A DNA stretch of 64,000 nucleotides from the NCBI RefSeq assembly GCF_001625365.1, contig NZ_LJJF01000001.1, positions 4,475,001 to 4,539,000 on the forward strand. The letters run 5' to 3'. Shown here in pieces: positions 43,586 to 51,847 of the stretch. Under the pieces are notes generated by a model. The model was not told where the DNA came from. It did not search any database and was given only the letters and a program-made list of their open reading frames with translations. How positions within the stretch are numbered: position 1 is the first letter of the stretch; the number at the start of each line of letters is the position of its first letter. Both the position numbers and the translations under genes were made by a program. The stretch comes from Streptomyces sp. MJM8645 (GTDB taxonomy: Bacteria; Actinomycetota; Actinomycetes; Streptomycetales; Streptomycetaceae).

Positions 43586-43632
43586 CCGTCCCCACGAAGG
43601 GACGGACTGCCACCCCCGGTCAGAGGCCGGGG
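43586..43632 (+). promoter_or_regulatory. Two hairpins in the rpsM leader
   Basis: CCGTCCC-CACGAA-GGGACGG (43586-43605) is followed by CCCCGG-TCAGAGG-CCGGGG (43614-43632). They lie 70-110 bp before the rpsM ATG, where E. coli has the S4-binding leader of the alpha operon. Confidence 0.6.
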
Positions 43633-43698
43633 CTCCATCGTCGAGAGGCGAAGGAGTAGGTAGCACGCAAGACCTCTGAAAAAGCACAGGAGCCTTGA

Positions 43699-44079
43699 AT
43701 GGCACGCCTCGCCGGCGTTGATCTCCCCCGTGAGAAGCGGATCGAGATCGCCCTTACCTACGTGTACGGCATCGGCCGTACCCGCGCCCAGCAGACCCTG
43801 GTCGAGACCGGTGTCAACCCGGATGTCCGCGTTCGCGACATCTCCGAGGAAGACCTCGTGAAGCTGGGCCAGTACATCGACGCCAACTACACGGTCGAGG
43901 GTGACCTCCGCCGTGAGGTGGCCGCCGACATCCGCCGCAAGGTCGAGATCGGCTGCTACGAGGGTCTGCGTCACCGCCGTGGCCTGCCGGTCCGCGGTCA
44001 GCGCACCCACACCAACGCGCGTACCCGCAAGGGCCCGCGTCGCGCGATCGCCGGCAAGAAGAAGCCGGGCAAGAAGTAG
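43699..44079 (+). CDS. rpsM: 30S ribosomal protein S13
   Basis: The product has 126 residues with the helix-two-turn-helix ARLAGVDLPREKRIEIALTY start and the basic RHRRGLPVRGQRTHTNARTRKG C-terminus. S13 touches the P-site tRNA and L5 across the subunit interface. It follows two hairpins. rpsK is 72 bp downstream. Confidence 0.98.
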   Translation: MARLAGVDLPREKRIEIALTYVYGIGRTRAQQTLVETGVNPDVRVRDISEEDLVKLGQYIDANYTVEGDLRREVAADIRRKVEIGCYEGLRHRRGLPVRGQRTHTNARTRKGPRRAIAGKKKPGKK

Positions 44080-44151
44080 TCCGTCCCGTAACCGGACATC
44101 CCTCCGGCCCGCGGGTCAGCGGACCGACCACCTCAGTAGGAGAACAGACTT

Positions 44152-44559
44152 ATGCCCCCCAAGGGTCGTCAGGCTGCCGGCGCGAAGAAGATCCGCCGCA
44201 AGGAAAAGAAGAACGTCGCTCACGGCCACGCGCACATCAAGAGCACGTTCAACAACACCATCGTTTCGATCACCGACCCCGCGGGCAACGTGATCTCCTG
44301 GGCCTCCGCCGGTCACGTCGGCTTCAAGGGCTCGCGCAAGTCCACCCCGTTCGCCGCGCAGATGGCCGCCGAGGCCGCTGCCCGTCGCGCGCAGGAGCAC
44401 GGCATGCGCAAGGTTGACGTCTTCGTCAAGGGTCCGGGCTCCGGCCGCGAGACCGCGATCCGCTCGCTCCAGGCCACCGGCCTGGAGGTCGGCTCGATCC
44501 AGGACGTCACCCCCACCCCGCACAACGGCTGCCGTCCGCCGAAGCGCCGCCGCGTCTGA
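44152..44559 (+). CDS. rpsK: 30S ribosomal protein S11
   Basis: The product has 135 residues with the core FNNTIVSITDPAGNVISWASAG and the end DVTPTPHNGCRPPKRRRV. S11 helps form the mRNA exit channel with S7. The gene after it is rpoA; rpsD, which sits between them in many bacteria, is absent here. Confidence 0.98.
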   Translation: MPPKGRQAAGAKKIRRKEKKNVAHGHAHIKSTFNNTIVSITDPAGNVISWASAGHVGFKGSRKSTPFAAQMAAEAAARRAQEHGMRKVDVFVKGPGSGRETAIRSLQATGLEVGSIQDVTPTPHNGCRPPKRRRV

Positions 44560-44598
44560 CGCAGCGCCTTCGGGCTCGCAGTACCTGCTTTGAACCTT

Positions 44599-44648
44599 CG
44601 TACGGGGTCCCACGCGGTGATTCGTCGCTGTTCGCGGGACCCCGTACG
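44599..44648 (+). terminator. Hairpin between rpsK and rpoA
   Basis: CGTACGGGGTCCC (44599-44611) and its exact complement (44636-44648) form a 13-bp stem around a 24-base loop. It replaces the position of rpsD and may cut expression before rpoA or act as a processing site. Confidence 0.75.
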
Positions 44649-44705
44649 CTTGGTCCTGTCGGCATCAAATAGTGGGTGCCGAAGACAACTGGAGGAATAC
44701 CCCCC

Positions 44706-45728
44706 ATGCTTATCGCTCAGCGCCCCTCGCTGACCGAAGAGGTCGTCGACGAGTTCCGCTCGCGGTTCGTGATCGAGCCGCTGGAGCCGGGCTTCGGCTA
44801 CACCCTCGGCAACTCCCTGCGCCGCACGCTCCTGTCGTCGATCCCGGGTGCCGCTGTCACCAGCATCCGCGTCGACGGCGTCCTGCACGAGTTCACCACC
44901 GTGCCGGGCGTCAAGGAGGACGTGACCGACCTCATCCTCAACATCAAGCAGCTGGTCGTCTCCTCGGAGCACGACGAGCCGGTCGTGATGTACCTGCGCA
45001 AGCAGGGCCCGGGTGTCGTCACCGCCGCCGACATCGCCCCGCCGGCGGGTGTCGAGGTGCACAACCCGGAGCTGGTCCTCGCCACGCTGAACGGCAAGGG
45101 CAAGCTGGAGATGGAGCTGACCGTCGAGCGCGGTCGCGGCTACGTCTCCGCCGTCCAGAACAAGGCCTCCGGCCAGGAGATCGGCCGCATCCCGGTCGAC
45201 TCGATCTACAGCCCCGTGCTGAAGGTCACCTACAAGGTCGAGGCCACCCGTGTCGAGCAGCGGACCGACTTCGACAAGCTGATCGTCGACGTCGAGACCA
45301 AGCCCGCCATGCGTCCGCGTGACGCCATGGCCTCGGCCGGCAAGACCCTGGTGGAGCTGTTCGGTCTCGCCCGCGAGCTGAACATCGACGCCGAGGGCAT
45401 CGACATGGGCCCGTCCCCGACGGACGCCGCCCTGGCCGCCGACCTGGCGCTGCCGATCGAGGAGCTGGAACTCACCGTCCGCTCCTACAACTGCCTCAAG
45501 CGCGAGGGCATCCACACCGTGGGTGAGCTCGTCGCCCGCTCCGAGGCCGACCTGCTCGACATCCGCAACTTCGGTGCGAAGTCGATCGACGAGGTCAAGG
45601 CGAAGCTGGCCGGCATGGGCCTGGCCCTCAAGGACAGCCCGCCCGGGTTCGACCCGACCGCCGCCGCCGACGCCTTCGGCGCCGACGACCTGGACGACGC
45701 GGGTTACGCCGAGACCGAGCAGTACTAA
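44706..45728 (+). CDS. rpoA: DNA-directed RNA polymerase subunit alpha
   Basis: The product has 340 residues. The N-terminal domain (ERGRGY at about 150, the GFGYTLGNSLRRTLLSSIPG dimer motif) and the C-terminal domain (helix-hairpin SYNCLKREGIHTVGELV, about 265 onward) are both present. Alpha nucleates the core enzyme and contacts activators and UP elements. The ATG at 44706 follows a purine-rich GGAGGAATACC. rplQ follows after 127 bp with two hairpins. Confidence 0.98.
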   Translation: MLIAQRPSLTEEVVDEFRSRFVIEPLEPGFGYTLGNSLRRTLLSSIPGAAVTSIRVDGVLHEFTTVPGVKEDVTDLILNIKQLVVSSEHDEPVVMYLRKQGPGVVTAADIAPPAGVEVHNPELVLATLNGKGKLEMELTVERGRGYVSAVQNKASGQEIGRIPVDSIYSPVLKVTYKVEATRVEQRTDFDKLIVDVETKPAMRPRDAMASAGKTLVELFGLARELNIDAEGIDMGPSPTDAALAADLALPIEELELTVRSYNCLKREGIHTVGELVARSEADLLDIRNFGAKSIDEVKAKLAGMGLALKDSPPGFDPTAAADAFGADDLDDAGYAETEQY

Positions 45729-45740
45729 GAGATTTGGCCG

Positions 45741-45804
45741 CGGGGGCGGTTCCACCGGACCGCCCCCGTCGTCGTGAAAGTCGTCCGGGCAACAGTGCCC
45801 GGAC
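45741..45804 (+). promoter_or_regulatory. Two hairpins between rpoA and rplQ
   Basis: CGGGGGCGGT (45741-45750) pairs with ACCGCCCCCG (45759-45768). Then GTCCGGGCA-ACAG-TGCCCGGAC (45783-45804) is perfect over 9 bp. A partial terminator or processing role is likely because rplQ has no clear promoter of its own. Confidence 0.65.
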
Positions 45805-45855
45805 GCCCGCTGCGGTACCTGATACGGCCGTAGTCGGAGATTCAAGGAGTCATCC

Positions 45856-46329
45856 ATGCCGCGTCCCACCAAGGGTGCCCGCCTCGGCGGCGGCCCGCAC
45901 CACGAGCCGCTGCTGCTCGCCGGTCTGTGCCGGGAGCTGTTCCAGTACGGCCGCATCACCACGACCGAGGCCAAGGCCCGTCGGATGCGCCCGCTGGCGG
46001 AGAAGCTGATCACCAAGGCGAAGAAGGGCGACATCCACAACCGTCGCCTGGTGCGCAAGACGATCACCGACATCGCCGTGCTGCACACCCTCTTCACCGA
46101 GATCGCGCCGCGCTACGAGAACCGCCCGGGTGGTTACACCCGTATCACCAAGATCGGTCCCCGTCGTGGCGACAACGCCCCGATGGCCGTGATCGAGCTG
46201 GTCGAGGCGCTGACCGTCGCGCAGACCGCCGTCGGCGAGGCCGAGGGCGCCACCAAGCGCGCCGTCAAGGAGGCCGACGCCAAGGTCGAGGCCAAGGCCG
46301 ACGAGGCCGTCGAGGCCGAGCAGGCCTGA
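45856..46329 (+). CDS. rplQ: 50S ribosomal protein L17
   Basis: The product has 157 residues. The core is MPRPTKGARLGGGPHHEPLLLAGLCRELF to about residue 120. An acidic/Lys/Ala tail (about 35 residues) follows, typical of Streptomyces. L17 lies near the tunnel exit. It is last in the alpha group, before a 15-bp terminator. Confidence 0.97.
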   Translation: MPRPTKGARLGGGPHHEPLLLAGLCRELFQYGRITTTEAKARRMRPLAEKLITKAKKGDIHNRRLVRKTITDIAVLHTLFTEIAPRYENRPGGYTRITKIGPRRGDNAPMAVIELVEALTVAQTAVGEAEGATKRAVKEADAKVEAKADEAVEAEQA

Positions 46330-46347
46330 CACCGCTAGGTGTGGTCG

Positions 46348-46383
46348 CGGGCCCGCTCTCCCATCCGTGGGGGAGCGGGCCCG
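46348..46383 (+). terminator. Terminator after rplQ
   Basis: CGGGCCCGCTCTCCC (46348-46362) pairs over 15 bp, with one T-G, with the segment 46369-46383; the loop is ATCCGT. It lies 18 bp after the rplQ stop and 22 bp before truA. Confidence 0.88.
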
Positions 46384-46405
46384 TTCCTTCTGTCTGGAGT
46401 GGATT

Positions 46406-47317
46406 GTGGTCAACGATTGCGCCGAGCAGCCGCCGGTGAAGGACGGCCCGGCCGACGGGTGCGTCCGGGTCCGGCTCGATCTCGCCTACCAGGGCGCCGA
46501 GTTCTCCGGCTGGGCCCGCCAGCGCGGCGGCCGCCGGACGGTCCAGGAGGAGATCGAGAGCGCGCTGCAGATCGTCACCCGCAGCCCCGAGCTGTTCCCG
46601 CTGACCGTGGCCGGGCGCACCGACGCCGGGGTGCACGCCCGCGGCCAGGTCGCGCACGTCGACCTGCCGGCCGAGCTGTGGGAGGCGCACCGCGAGAAGC
46701 TGATGCGCCGGCTGGCCGGCCGGCTGCCCGGGGACATCCGGATCTACCGGGTCGGCGAGGCGCCGGCCGGGTTCGACGCCCGCTTCTCGGCGATCTGGCG
46801 CCGCTACGCCTACCGGGTCGCCGACCACCCCGGCGGGGTCGACCCGCTGCTGCGCGGGCACGTGCTCTGGCACGACCGCCCGCTGGACGTCGACCGGATG
46901 AACGAGGCCGCGAAGCTACTGCTCGGCGAGCACGACTTCGCCGCGTACTGCAAGAAGCGCGAGGGCGCCACCACCATCCGCACCCTGCTGGAGCTGCACT
47001 GGGACCGCGTCCCGGTGGACTCCTACGCCGCCCAGGAGGGCTCGCTGGCGGTCGCCACCGTCCGCGCCGACGCGTTCTGCCACAACATGGTCCGGGCGCT
47101 GGTCGGGGCGATGCTGCTGGTCGGCGACGGGCACCGGCCGGTGGAGTTCCCCGGCGAGGTGCTGGCCGGCGGGGTCCGCAACTCGGCCGTCAACGTGATC
47201 CGGCCGTACGGGCTCACCCTTGAGGAAGTCGGCTACCCGCCGGACGACCAGCTCGCCGAGCGGAACCGCCAGGCCAGGCGGCTGCGCACACTGCCCGGTC
47301 AGCCGCCCGTCGGGTAA
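46406..47317 (+). CDS. truA: tRNA pseudouridine(38-40) synthase
   Basis: The product has 303 residues. The catalytic motif GRTDAGVHARGQVAH puts the nucleophile at Asp73; the later WRRYAYRV and FCHNMVRALVG motifs are also present. It isomerises U38-U40 in tRNA anticodon arms. The GTG at 46406 has GGAG at 46396-46399. It sits right behind the rplQ terminator, a position conserved in many bacteria. Confidence 0.96.
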   Translation: MVNDCAEQPPVKDGPADGCVRVRLDLAYQGAEFSGWARQRGGRRTVQEEIESALQIVTRSPELFPLTVAGRTDAGVHARGQVAHVDLPAELWEAHREKLMRRLAGRLPGDIRIYRVGEAPAGFDARFSAIWRRYAYRVADHPGGVDPLLRGHVLWHDRPLDVDRMNEAAKLLLGEHDFAAYCKKREGATTIRTLLELHWDRVPVDSYAAQEGSLAVATVRADAFCHNMVRALVGAMLLVGDGHRPVEFPGEVLAGGVRNSAVNVIRPYGLTLEEVGYPPDDQLAERNRQARRLRTLPGQPPVG

Positions 47318-47358
47318 TCCGTTTGGGCCAGGCGCATCGGCTTGGGACAATCGTCCGC

Positions 47359-49017
47359 ATGGGACACGTCGAGATTTCGCACCTGGAGTACTACCTGCCG
47401 GACGGGCGGGTGCTGTTCGACGACGCGTCCTTCCGGGTCGGCGAGGGCGCCGCGGTCGCCCTGGTCGGCGCCAACGGGGCCGGCAAGACCACCCTGCTGC
47501 GGATGATCGCGGGGGACCTCCAGCCGCACGGCGGCACGGTGACGATCAGCGGCGGGCTCGGCGTGATGCGCCAGTTCGTCGGCACCACCGGCCGCGAGGA
47601 CGAGCGGGCCACCCCGGGCGCGCTGGCGCCGGACGCCTCGGTCCGCGACCTGCTGGTGTCCGTCGCCCCCGCGCGGATCGCCGTCGCCGCCCGCGCGGTG
47701 GACGCCGCCGAACTGGCGATGATCGCCCAGGACGACGAGAAGACCCAGATGGCCTATGCCCAGGCGCTCTCCGACTGGGCCGACGTCGGCGGCTACGACT
47801 ACGAGACCGACTGGGACGTCTGCACCATGGCGGCCCTCGGGATGCCCTTCGACAAGGCCCAGTGGCGCGGCCTGAACACCCTCTCGGGCGGCGAGCAGAA
47901 GCGGCTCGTCCTGGAGGCGCTGCTGCGCGGCCCCGAAGAGGTGCTGCTGCTCGACGAGCCCGACAACTACCTGGACGTCCCGGGCAAGCGCTGGCTGGAG
48001 GAGGCCCTCAAGGCCACCTCGAAGACCGTCCTGTTCATCTCGCACGACCGCGAGCTGCTCTCCGAGGCCGCCGACAAGATCATTGCCGTCGAGTCCGGCG
48101 CGGCCGGGAGCAGCGTCTGGGTGCACGGCGGCGGCTTCGACAGCTTCCACGAGGCCCGCAAGGACCGCTTCGCGCGCTTCGAGGAGCTGGGCCGGCGCTG
48201 GGACGAGGAACACGCCAAGCTCAAGAAGCTGGTCGTCACCCTGCGCCAGGCGGCCTCCGTCAGCCACGCGCTCGCCACCCGCTACGCCGCCGCCCAGACC
48301 CGGCTGAAGAAGTTCGAGGAGGCCGGCCGCCCGGAGGAGCCCCCGCGCGAGCAGAGCATCACCATGCGGCTCAAGGGCGGGCGTACCGGCGTGCGCTCCT
48401 TCACCGTGGAGCAGCTGGAGCTCACCGGCCTGATGAAGCCCTTCGACCTGGAGGTGTTCTACGGCGAGCGGGTTGCCGTGCTCGGCTCCAACGGCTCCGG
48501 CAAGTCGCACTTCCTGCGGCTGCTGGCGGGCGACGAGAGCGTCGCGCACACCGGCACCTGGAAGCTCGGCGCCCGGGTCGTCCCCGGCCACTTCCGGCAG
48601 ACCCACGCCCACCCGGAGCTGTTCGGCCGGACGGTGCGCTCGATCGTCGAGGAGGAGCACGCGCTCAGCCGCAGCGCCGCGATGGGCGCGCTGCGCCGCT
48701 ACGAGCTGGACCGGCAGGAGGAGCAGAAGTTCGAGTCGCTGTCCGGTGGGCAGCAGGCCCGGCTGATGATCCTCAAGCTCGAACTCTCCGGCGTGACGGC
48801 CCTGTTGCTCGACGAGCCGACCGACAACCTGGACCTGGACAGTGCCGAGGCGCTGCAGGCCGGGCTGGAGGCCTTCGACGGCACCGTGCTGTGCGTCACC
48901 CACGACCGCTGGTTCGCCAAGACCTTCGACCGCTACCTGGTGTTCGGCGCCGACGGCCGGGTCTACGAGTCGCCCGAGCCGGTCTGGGACGTCAGCCGGG
49001 TGGAGCGCGAACGCTGA
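47359..49017 (+). CDS. ABC-F family ATPase
   Basis: The product has 552 residues with two ABC domains and no membrane segments. Walker A sites are GANGAGKTT (37-45) and GSNGSGKS (376-383). Signatures LSGGE (175-179) and LSGGQQ (461-466), and both Walker B-DEP/DEPTDNLD motifs, are present. A charged linker of about 80 residues joins the domains. ABC-F proteins act on the ribosome in stalling relief or antibiotic protection; nearby drug genes are absent, so a housekeeping role is as likely. I used ATG 47359, which begins the conserved part. Confidence 0.95.
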   Translation: MGHVEISHLEYYLPDGRVLFDDASFRVGEGAAVALVGANGAGKTTLLRMIAGDLQPHGGTVTISGGLGVMRQFVGTTGREDERATPGALAPDASVRDLLVSVAPARIAVAARAVDAAELAMIAQDDEKTQMAYAQALSDWADVGGYDYETDWDVCTMAALGMPFDKAQWRGLNTLSGGEQKRLVLEALLRGPEEVLLLDEPDNYLDVPGKRWLEEALKATSKTVLFISHDRELLSEAADKIIAVESGAAGSSVWVHGGGFDSFHEARKDRFARFEELGRRWDEEHAKLKKLVVTLRQAASVSHALATRYAAAQTRLKKFEEAGRPEEPPREQSITMRLKGGRTGVRSFTVEQLELTGLMKPFDLEVFYGERVAVLGSNGSGKSHFLRLLAGDESVAHTGTWKLGARVVPGHFRQTHAHPELFGRTVRSIVEEEHALSRSAAMGALRRYELDRQEEQKFESLSGGQQARLMILKLELSGVTALLLDEPTDNLDLDSAEALQAGLEAFDGTVLCVTHDRWFAKTFDRYLVFGADGRVYESPEPVWDVSRVERER

Positions 49018-49046
49018 GTGACGGCGGGGGTGGGGGAAGCCGATTT

Positions 49047-49075
49047 TTGACCCCCACCCGCCCGCCCGGTAACCT
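49047..49075 (+). promoter_or_regulatory. Predicted housekeeping promoter of rplM-rpsI
   Basis: TTGACC (49047-49052) and TAACCT (49070-49075) are exactly 17 bp apart. The transcript would start near 49082 with a leader of about 170 nt. Confidence 0.75.
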
Positions 49076-49252
49076 GGACGCTTGATGTGCGTATTGGCTC
49101 GCTCTATCTCACGTGAGAGGTCGGTACGCCGGAGACATCAGGTTCGACGACCAGCGGTCCCCCTTGAATTGCGTCCAAGGTTGACCAGGCTGCTCTGCCG
49201 TCCCAGGTGCTCCTGTCAGGACTCACTCACTGAAAAGCGAAGGCATACGACC

Positions 49253-49696
49253 GTGCGTACGTACAGCCCCAAGCCCGGCGACGTCCAGCGTCAGTGGCAC
49301 GTCATCGACGCGAACGACGTCGTGCTCGGCCGCCTGGCTTCCCAGGCCGCCAACCTCCTCCGGGGTAAGCACAAGGCGATCTACGCGCCGCACGTTGACA
49401 CTGGTGACTTCGTCATCATCATCAACGCCGACAAGGTGCACCTGTCCGGTAACAAGAAGACCCAGAAGCTGGCCTACCGCCACTCTGGCTTCCCGGGTGG
49501 TCTGCGGTCGGTGCGCTACGACGACCTGCTGGCGAACAACCCGGAGAAGGCCGTCGAGAAGGCCATCAAGGGCATGATCCCCAAGAACAGCCTGGGCCGC
49601 CAGATGCTCTCGAAGCTGAAGGTCTACTCGGGCGACCAGCACCCGCACGCTGCCCAGCAGCCGGTGCCGTTCGAGATCACCCAGGTCGCGCAGTAA
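49253..49696 (+). CDS. rplM: 50S ribosomal protein L13
   Basis: The product has 147 residues, the standard length in Streptomyces, with RTYSPKPGDVQRQWHVIDA at the start and GNKKTQKLAYRHSGFPGGL in the middle. L13 is an early 23S assembly protein. The GTG at 49253 was chosen for length and conservation; an open frame upstream lies in the leader. rpsI follows after 45 bp. Confidence 0.97.
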   Translation: MRTYSPKPGDVQRQWHVIDANDVVLGRLASQAANLLRGKHKAIYAPHVDTGDFVIIINADKVHLSGNKKTQKLAYRHSGFPGGLRSVRYDDLLANNPEKAVEKAIKGMIPKNSLGRQMLSKLKVYSGDQHPHAAQQPVPFEITQVAQ

Positions 49697-49741
49697 TTCG
49701 GCCACCAAGCCCCCCAACACTGAAAAGAGCTGAGGAACACC

Positions 49742-50260
49742 GTGGCCGAGACCACTGAAACCACCGAGACCCTTGAGGTCGACTTCGACGAGGCCGTTGA
49801 GGCTGTCGAGGGCGAGTACACCTCCGAGGGCGAGTACACCTCCGAGTCGCTGGCCGGCCGCTTCGGCGAGGCCATCCCGGGCGCCGGCCTCGGCCGTCGC
49901 AAGGAGGCGATCGCCCGCGTGCGCATCGTCCCCGGCACCGGCCAGTGGAAGATCAACGGTCGCACCCTGGAGAACTACTTCCCCAACAAGGTGCACCAGC
50001 AGACCGTGAACGAGCCCTTCAAGCTCCTCGAGCTTGACGGCCGTTACGACGTCGTCGCCCGCATCTCCGGTGGCGGCGTCTCCGGCCAGGCCTACGCGCT
50101 GCGCCTCGGCGTGGCCCGTGCCCTGAACGAGGCCGACGTGGACAACAACCGCGGCGCGCTGAAGAAGGCCGGCTTCCTGACCCGTGACGCCCGCGCCGTC
50201 GAGCGCAAGAAGGCCGGTCTCAAGAAGGCCCGCAAGGCGCCGCAGTACAGCAAGCGCTAA
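49742..50260 (+). CDS. rpsI: 30S ribosomal protein S9
   Basis: The product has 172 residues. The conserved S9 core starts near residue 45 (GLGRRKEAIARVRIVPGTG) and ends in the KKARKAPQYSKR tail that reaches the P-site tRNA. The first 40 residues are acidic and contain a perfect repeat GEYTSE-GEYTSE encoded by an 18-bp tandem duplication. S9 is cotranscribed with rplM. Two hairpins follow it. Confidence 0.98.
   Translation: MAETTETTETLEVDFDEAVEAVEGEYTSEGEYTSESLAGRFGEAIPGAGLGRRKEAIARVRIVPGTGQWKINGRTLENYFPNKVHQQTVNEPFKLLELDGRYDVVARISGGGVSGQAYALRLGVARALNEADVDNNRGALKKAGFLTRDARAVERKKAGLKKARKAPQYSKR
49811..49846 (+). repeat. In-frame 18-bp perfect tandem duplication inside rpsI
   Basis: GGCGAGTACACCTCCGAG is present twice in succession (49811-49828 and 49829-49846). 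It adds six residues (GEYTSE) to the acidic N-terminal extension of S9 without breaking the frame. Confidence 0.9.
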
Positions 50261-50270
50261 TCGCGCCCCT

Positions 50271-50352
50271 GGGGGTGCGGCCCGCCCTGGCGGCGCACCC
50301 CCTGGTTGCGCGAACCGTCGCCCCGGAGTACCACGTGTACTCCGGGGCGACG
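50271..50352 (+). terminator. Two terminator hairpins after rpsI
   Basis: GGGGGTGCG (50271-50279) pairs with CGCACCCCC (50294-50302), with a smaller CCGCC/GGCGG stem inside. Then CGTCGCCCCGGAGTAC (50316-50331) pairs perfectly over 16 bp with 50337-50352 around a five-base loop. Confidence 0.88.
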
Positions 50353-50425
50353 TGTTCCCCGGCTATCGTGCGGCGGCCGGGTGCCATCGGTTGGGTTCCG
50401 AGCAGTGGTGATGGAGGACGGGACA

Positions 50426-51790
50426 GTGGGACGACTCTTCGGTACGGACGGCGTGCGCGGGGTGGCCAACGTGGGCCTGACGGCCGAGCTCGCGCTCGGG
50501 CTGTCGGTCGCGGCGGCCCATGTGCTCGGCGAGGCCGGCGCCTTCGAGGGCCACCGGCCGGTCGCGGTGGTCGGCCGGGACCCGCGTGCCTCGGGCGAGT
50601 TCCTGGAGGCCGCCGTCATCGCCGGCCTGGCGAGCGCCGGCGTCGACGTGCTCCGGGTCGGCGTGCTGCCGACCCCGGCCGTGGCGTACCTCACCGGCGC
50701 GCTCGGCGCCGACTTCGGCGTGATGCTCTCCGCCAGCCACAACGCGATGCCCGACAACGGCATCAAGTTCCTCGCCCGCGGCGGCCACAAGCTGGACGAC
50801 CGCATTGAGGACGCGATCGAGGCCCACTACCGCACGCACACGCTCGGCAGCGAGGACTGGAACCGGCCGACCGGCGCCGCCGTCGGCCGGGTGCGCGAGT
50901 ACACCGAGGGCTTCGACAAGTACGTCGCCCACCTGATCGGCGTGCTGCCCAACCGCCTCGACGGCATCAAGGTCGTCATCGACGGCGCCCACGGCGCGGC
51001 CGCCTACGTCGCCCCCGAGGCCTTCGCCCGGGCCGGCGCCGAGGTCGTCCACACCCTGGGGGCGGAGCCCACCGGCCTCAACATCAACGACGGCGTCGGC
51101 TCCACCCACCTGGACCGGCTGCAGGCCGCCATGACGGAGTACCGCGCCGACCTCGGCATCGCCCTCGACGGCGACGCCGACCGCTGCCTGGCCGCCGACG
51201 CCGACGGCAACGAGGTGGACGGAGACCAGATCATCGCCATCCTGGCCGTCGCGATGAAGGACGCCGGCACCCTGCGCCGCAACACCGCGGTGGCCACCGT
51301 GATGTCCAACCTCGGCTTCAAGCTGGCGATGGAGCGCGAGGGCGTCGACCTGGTGGAGACCGCCGTCGGCGACCGCTACGTGCTGGAGGCGATGAAGGAG
51401 CACGGCTTCGCGCTGGGCGGCGAGCAGTCCGGCCACGTCATCCTGCTCGACCACGCCACCACCGGCGACGGCACCCTGACCGGCCTCATGCTGGGTGCCC
51501 GCCTGGCCAGCACCAAGCAGCCGCTGGCCGACCTGGCCGCCGTGATGACCCGTCTGCCGCAGCAGCTGATCAACGTCAAGGGCGTCGACAAGAGCCGGGT
51601 GAACACCAGCGTCGAGCTGGCCGCCGCGGTCGCCGAGGCCGAGGCCGAACTGGGCTCCACCGGCCGGGTGCTGCTGCGCCCGTCCGGCACCGAGCCGCTG
51701 GTCCGGGTCATGGTCGAGGCCGCCGACCCGGTGCAGGCCGAGTCCGTCGCGCAGCGGCTGGCCGAGGCCGTGCGGACGCACCTGGGCTGA
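50426..51790 (+). CDS. glmM: Phosphoglucosamine mutase
   Basis: The product has 454 residues, full length. The phosphoserine loop is LSASHN (active Ser104), the metal loop is DGDADR (248-253), and the sugar/phosphate site is RPSGTEP near the end. It converts glucosamine-6-phosphate to glucosamine-1-phosphate for UDP-GlcNAc and peptidoglycan. The GTG at 50426 has GGAGG at 50413-50417. glmS, which makes its substrate, lies 1.2 kb away across coaA. Confidence 0.97.
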   Translation: MGRLFGTDGVRGVANVGLTAELALGLSVAAAHVLGEAGAFEGHRPVAVVGRDPRASGEFLEAAVIAGLASAGVDVLRVGVLPTPAVAYLTGALGADFGVMLSASHNAMPDNGIKFLARGGHKLDDRIEDAIEAHYRTHTLGSEDWNRPTGAAVGRVREYTEGFDKYVAHLIGVLPNRLDGIKVVIDGAHGAAAYVAPEAFARAGAEVVHTLGAEPTGLNINDGVGSTHLDRLQAAMTEYRADLGIALDGDADRCLAADADGNEVDGDQIIAILAVAMKDAGTLRRNTAVATVMSNLGFKLAMEREGVDLVETAVGDRYVLEAMKEHGFALGGEQSGHVILLDHATTGDGTLTGLMLGARLASTKQPLADLAAVMTRLPQQLINVKGVDKSRVNTSVELAAAVAEAEAELGSTGRVLLRPSGTEPLVRVMVEAADPVQAESVAQRLAEAVRTHLG

Positions 51791-51799
51791 GCCCGGCAC

Positions 51800-51838
51800 G
51801 ACGGAAGGGGCCCCGCCGCCGGCGGGGCCCCTTCCGTC
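51800..51838. terminator. Bidirectional terminator between glmM and coaA
   Basis: GACGGAAGGGGCCCCGCC (51800-51817), loop GCC, then the exact complement (51821-51838): a perfect 18-bp stem in the 57-bp gap between convergent stops. Confidence 0.93.
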
Positions 51839-51847
51839 GCATCGGTG

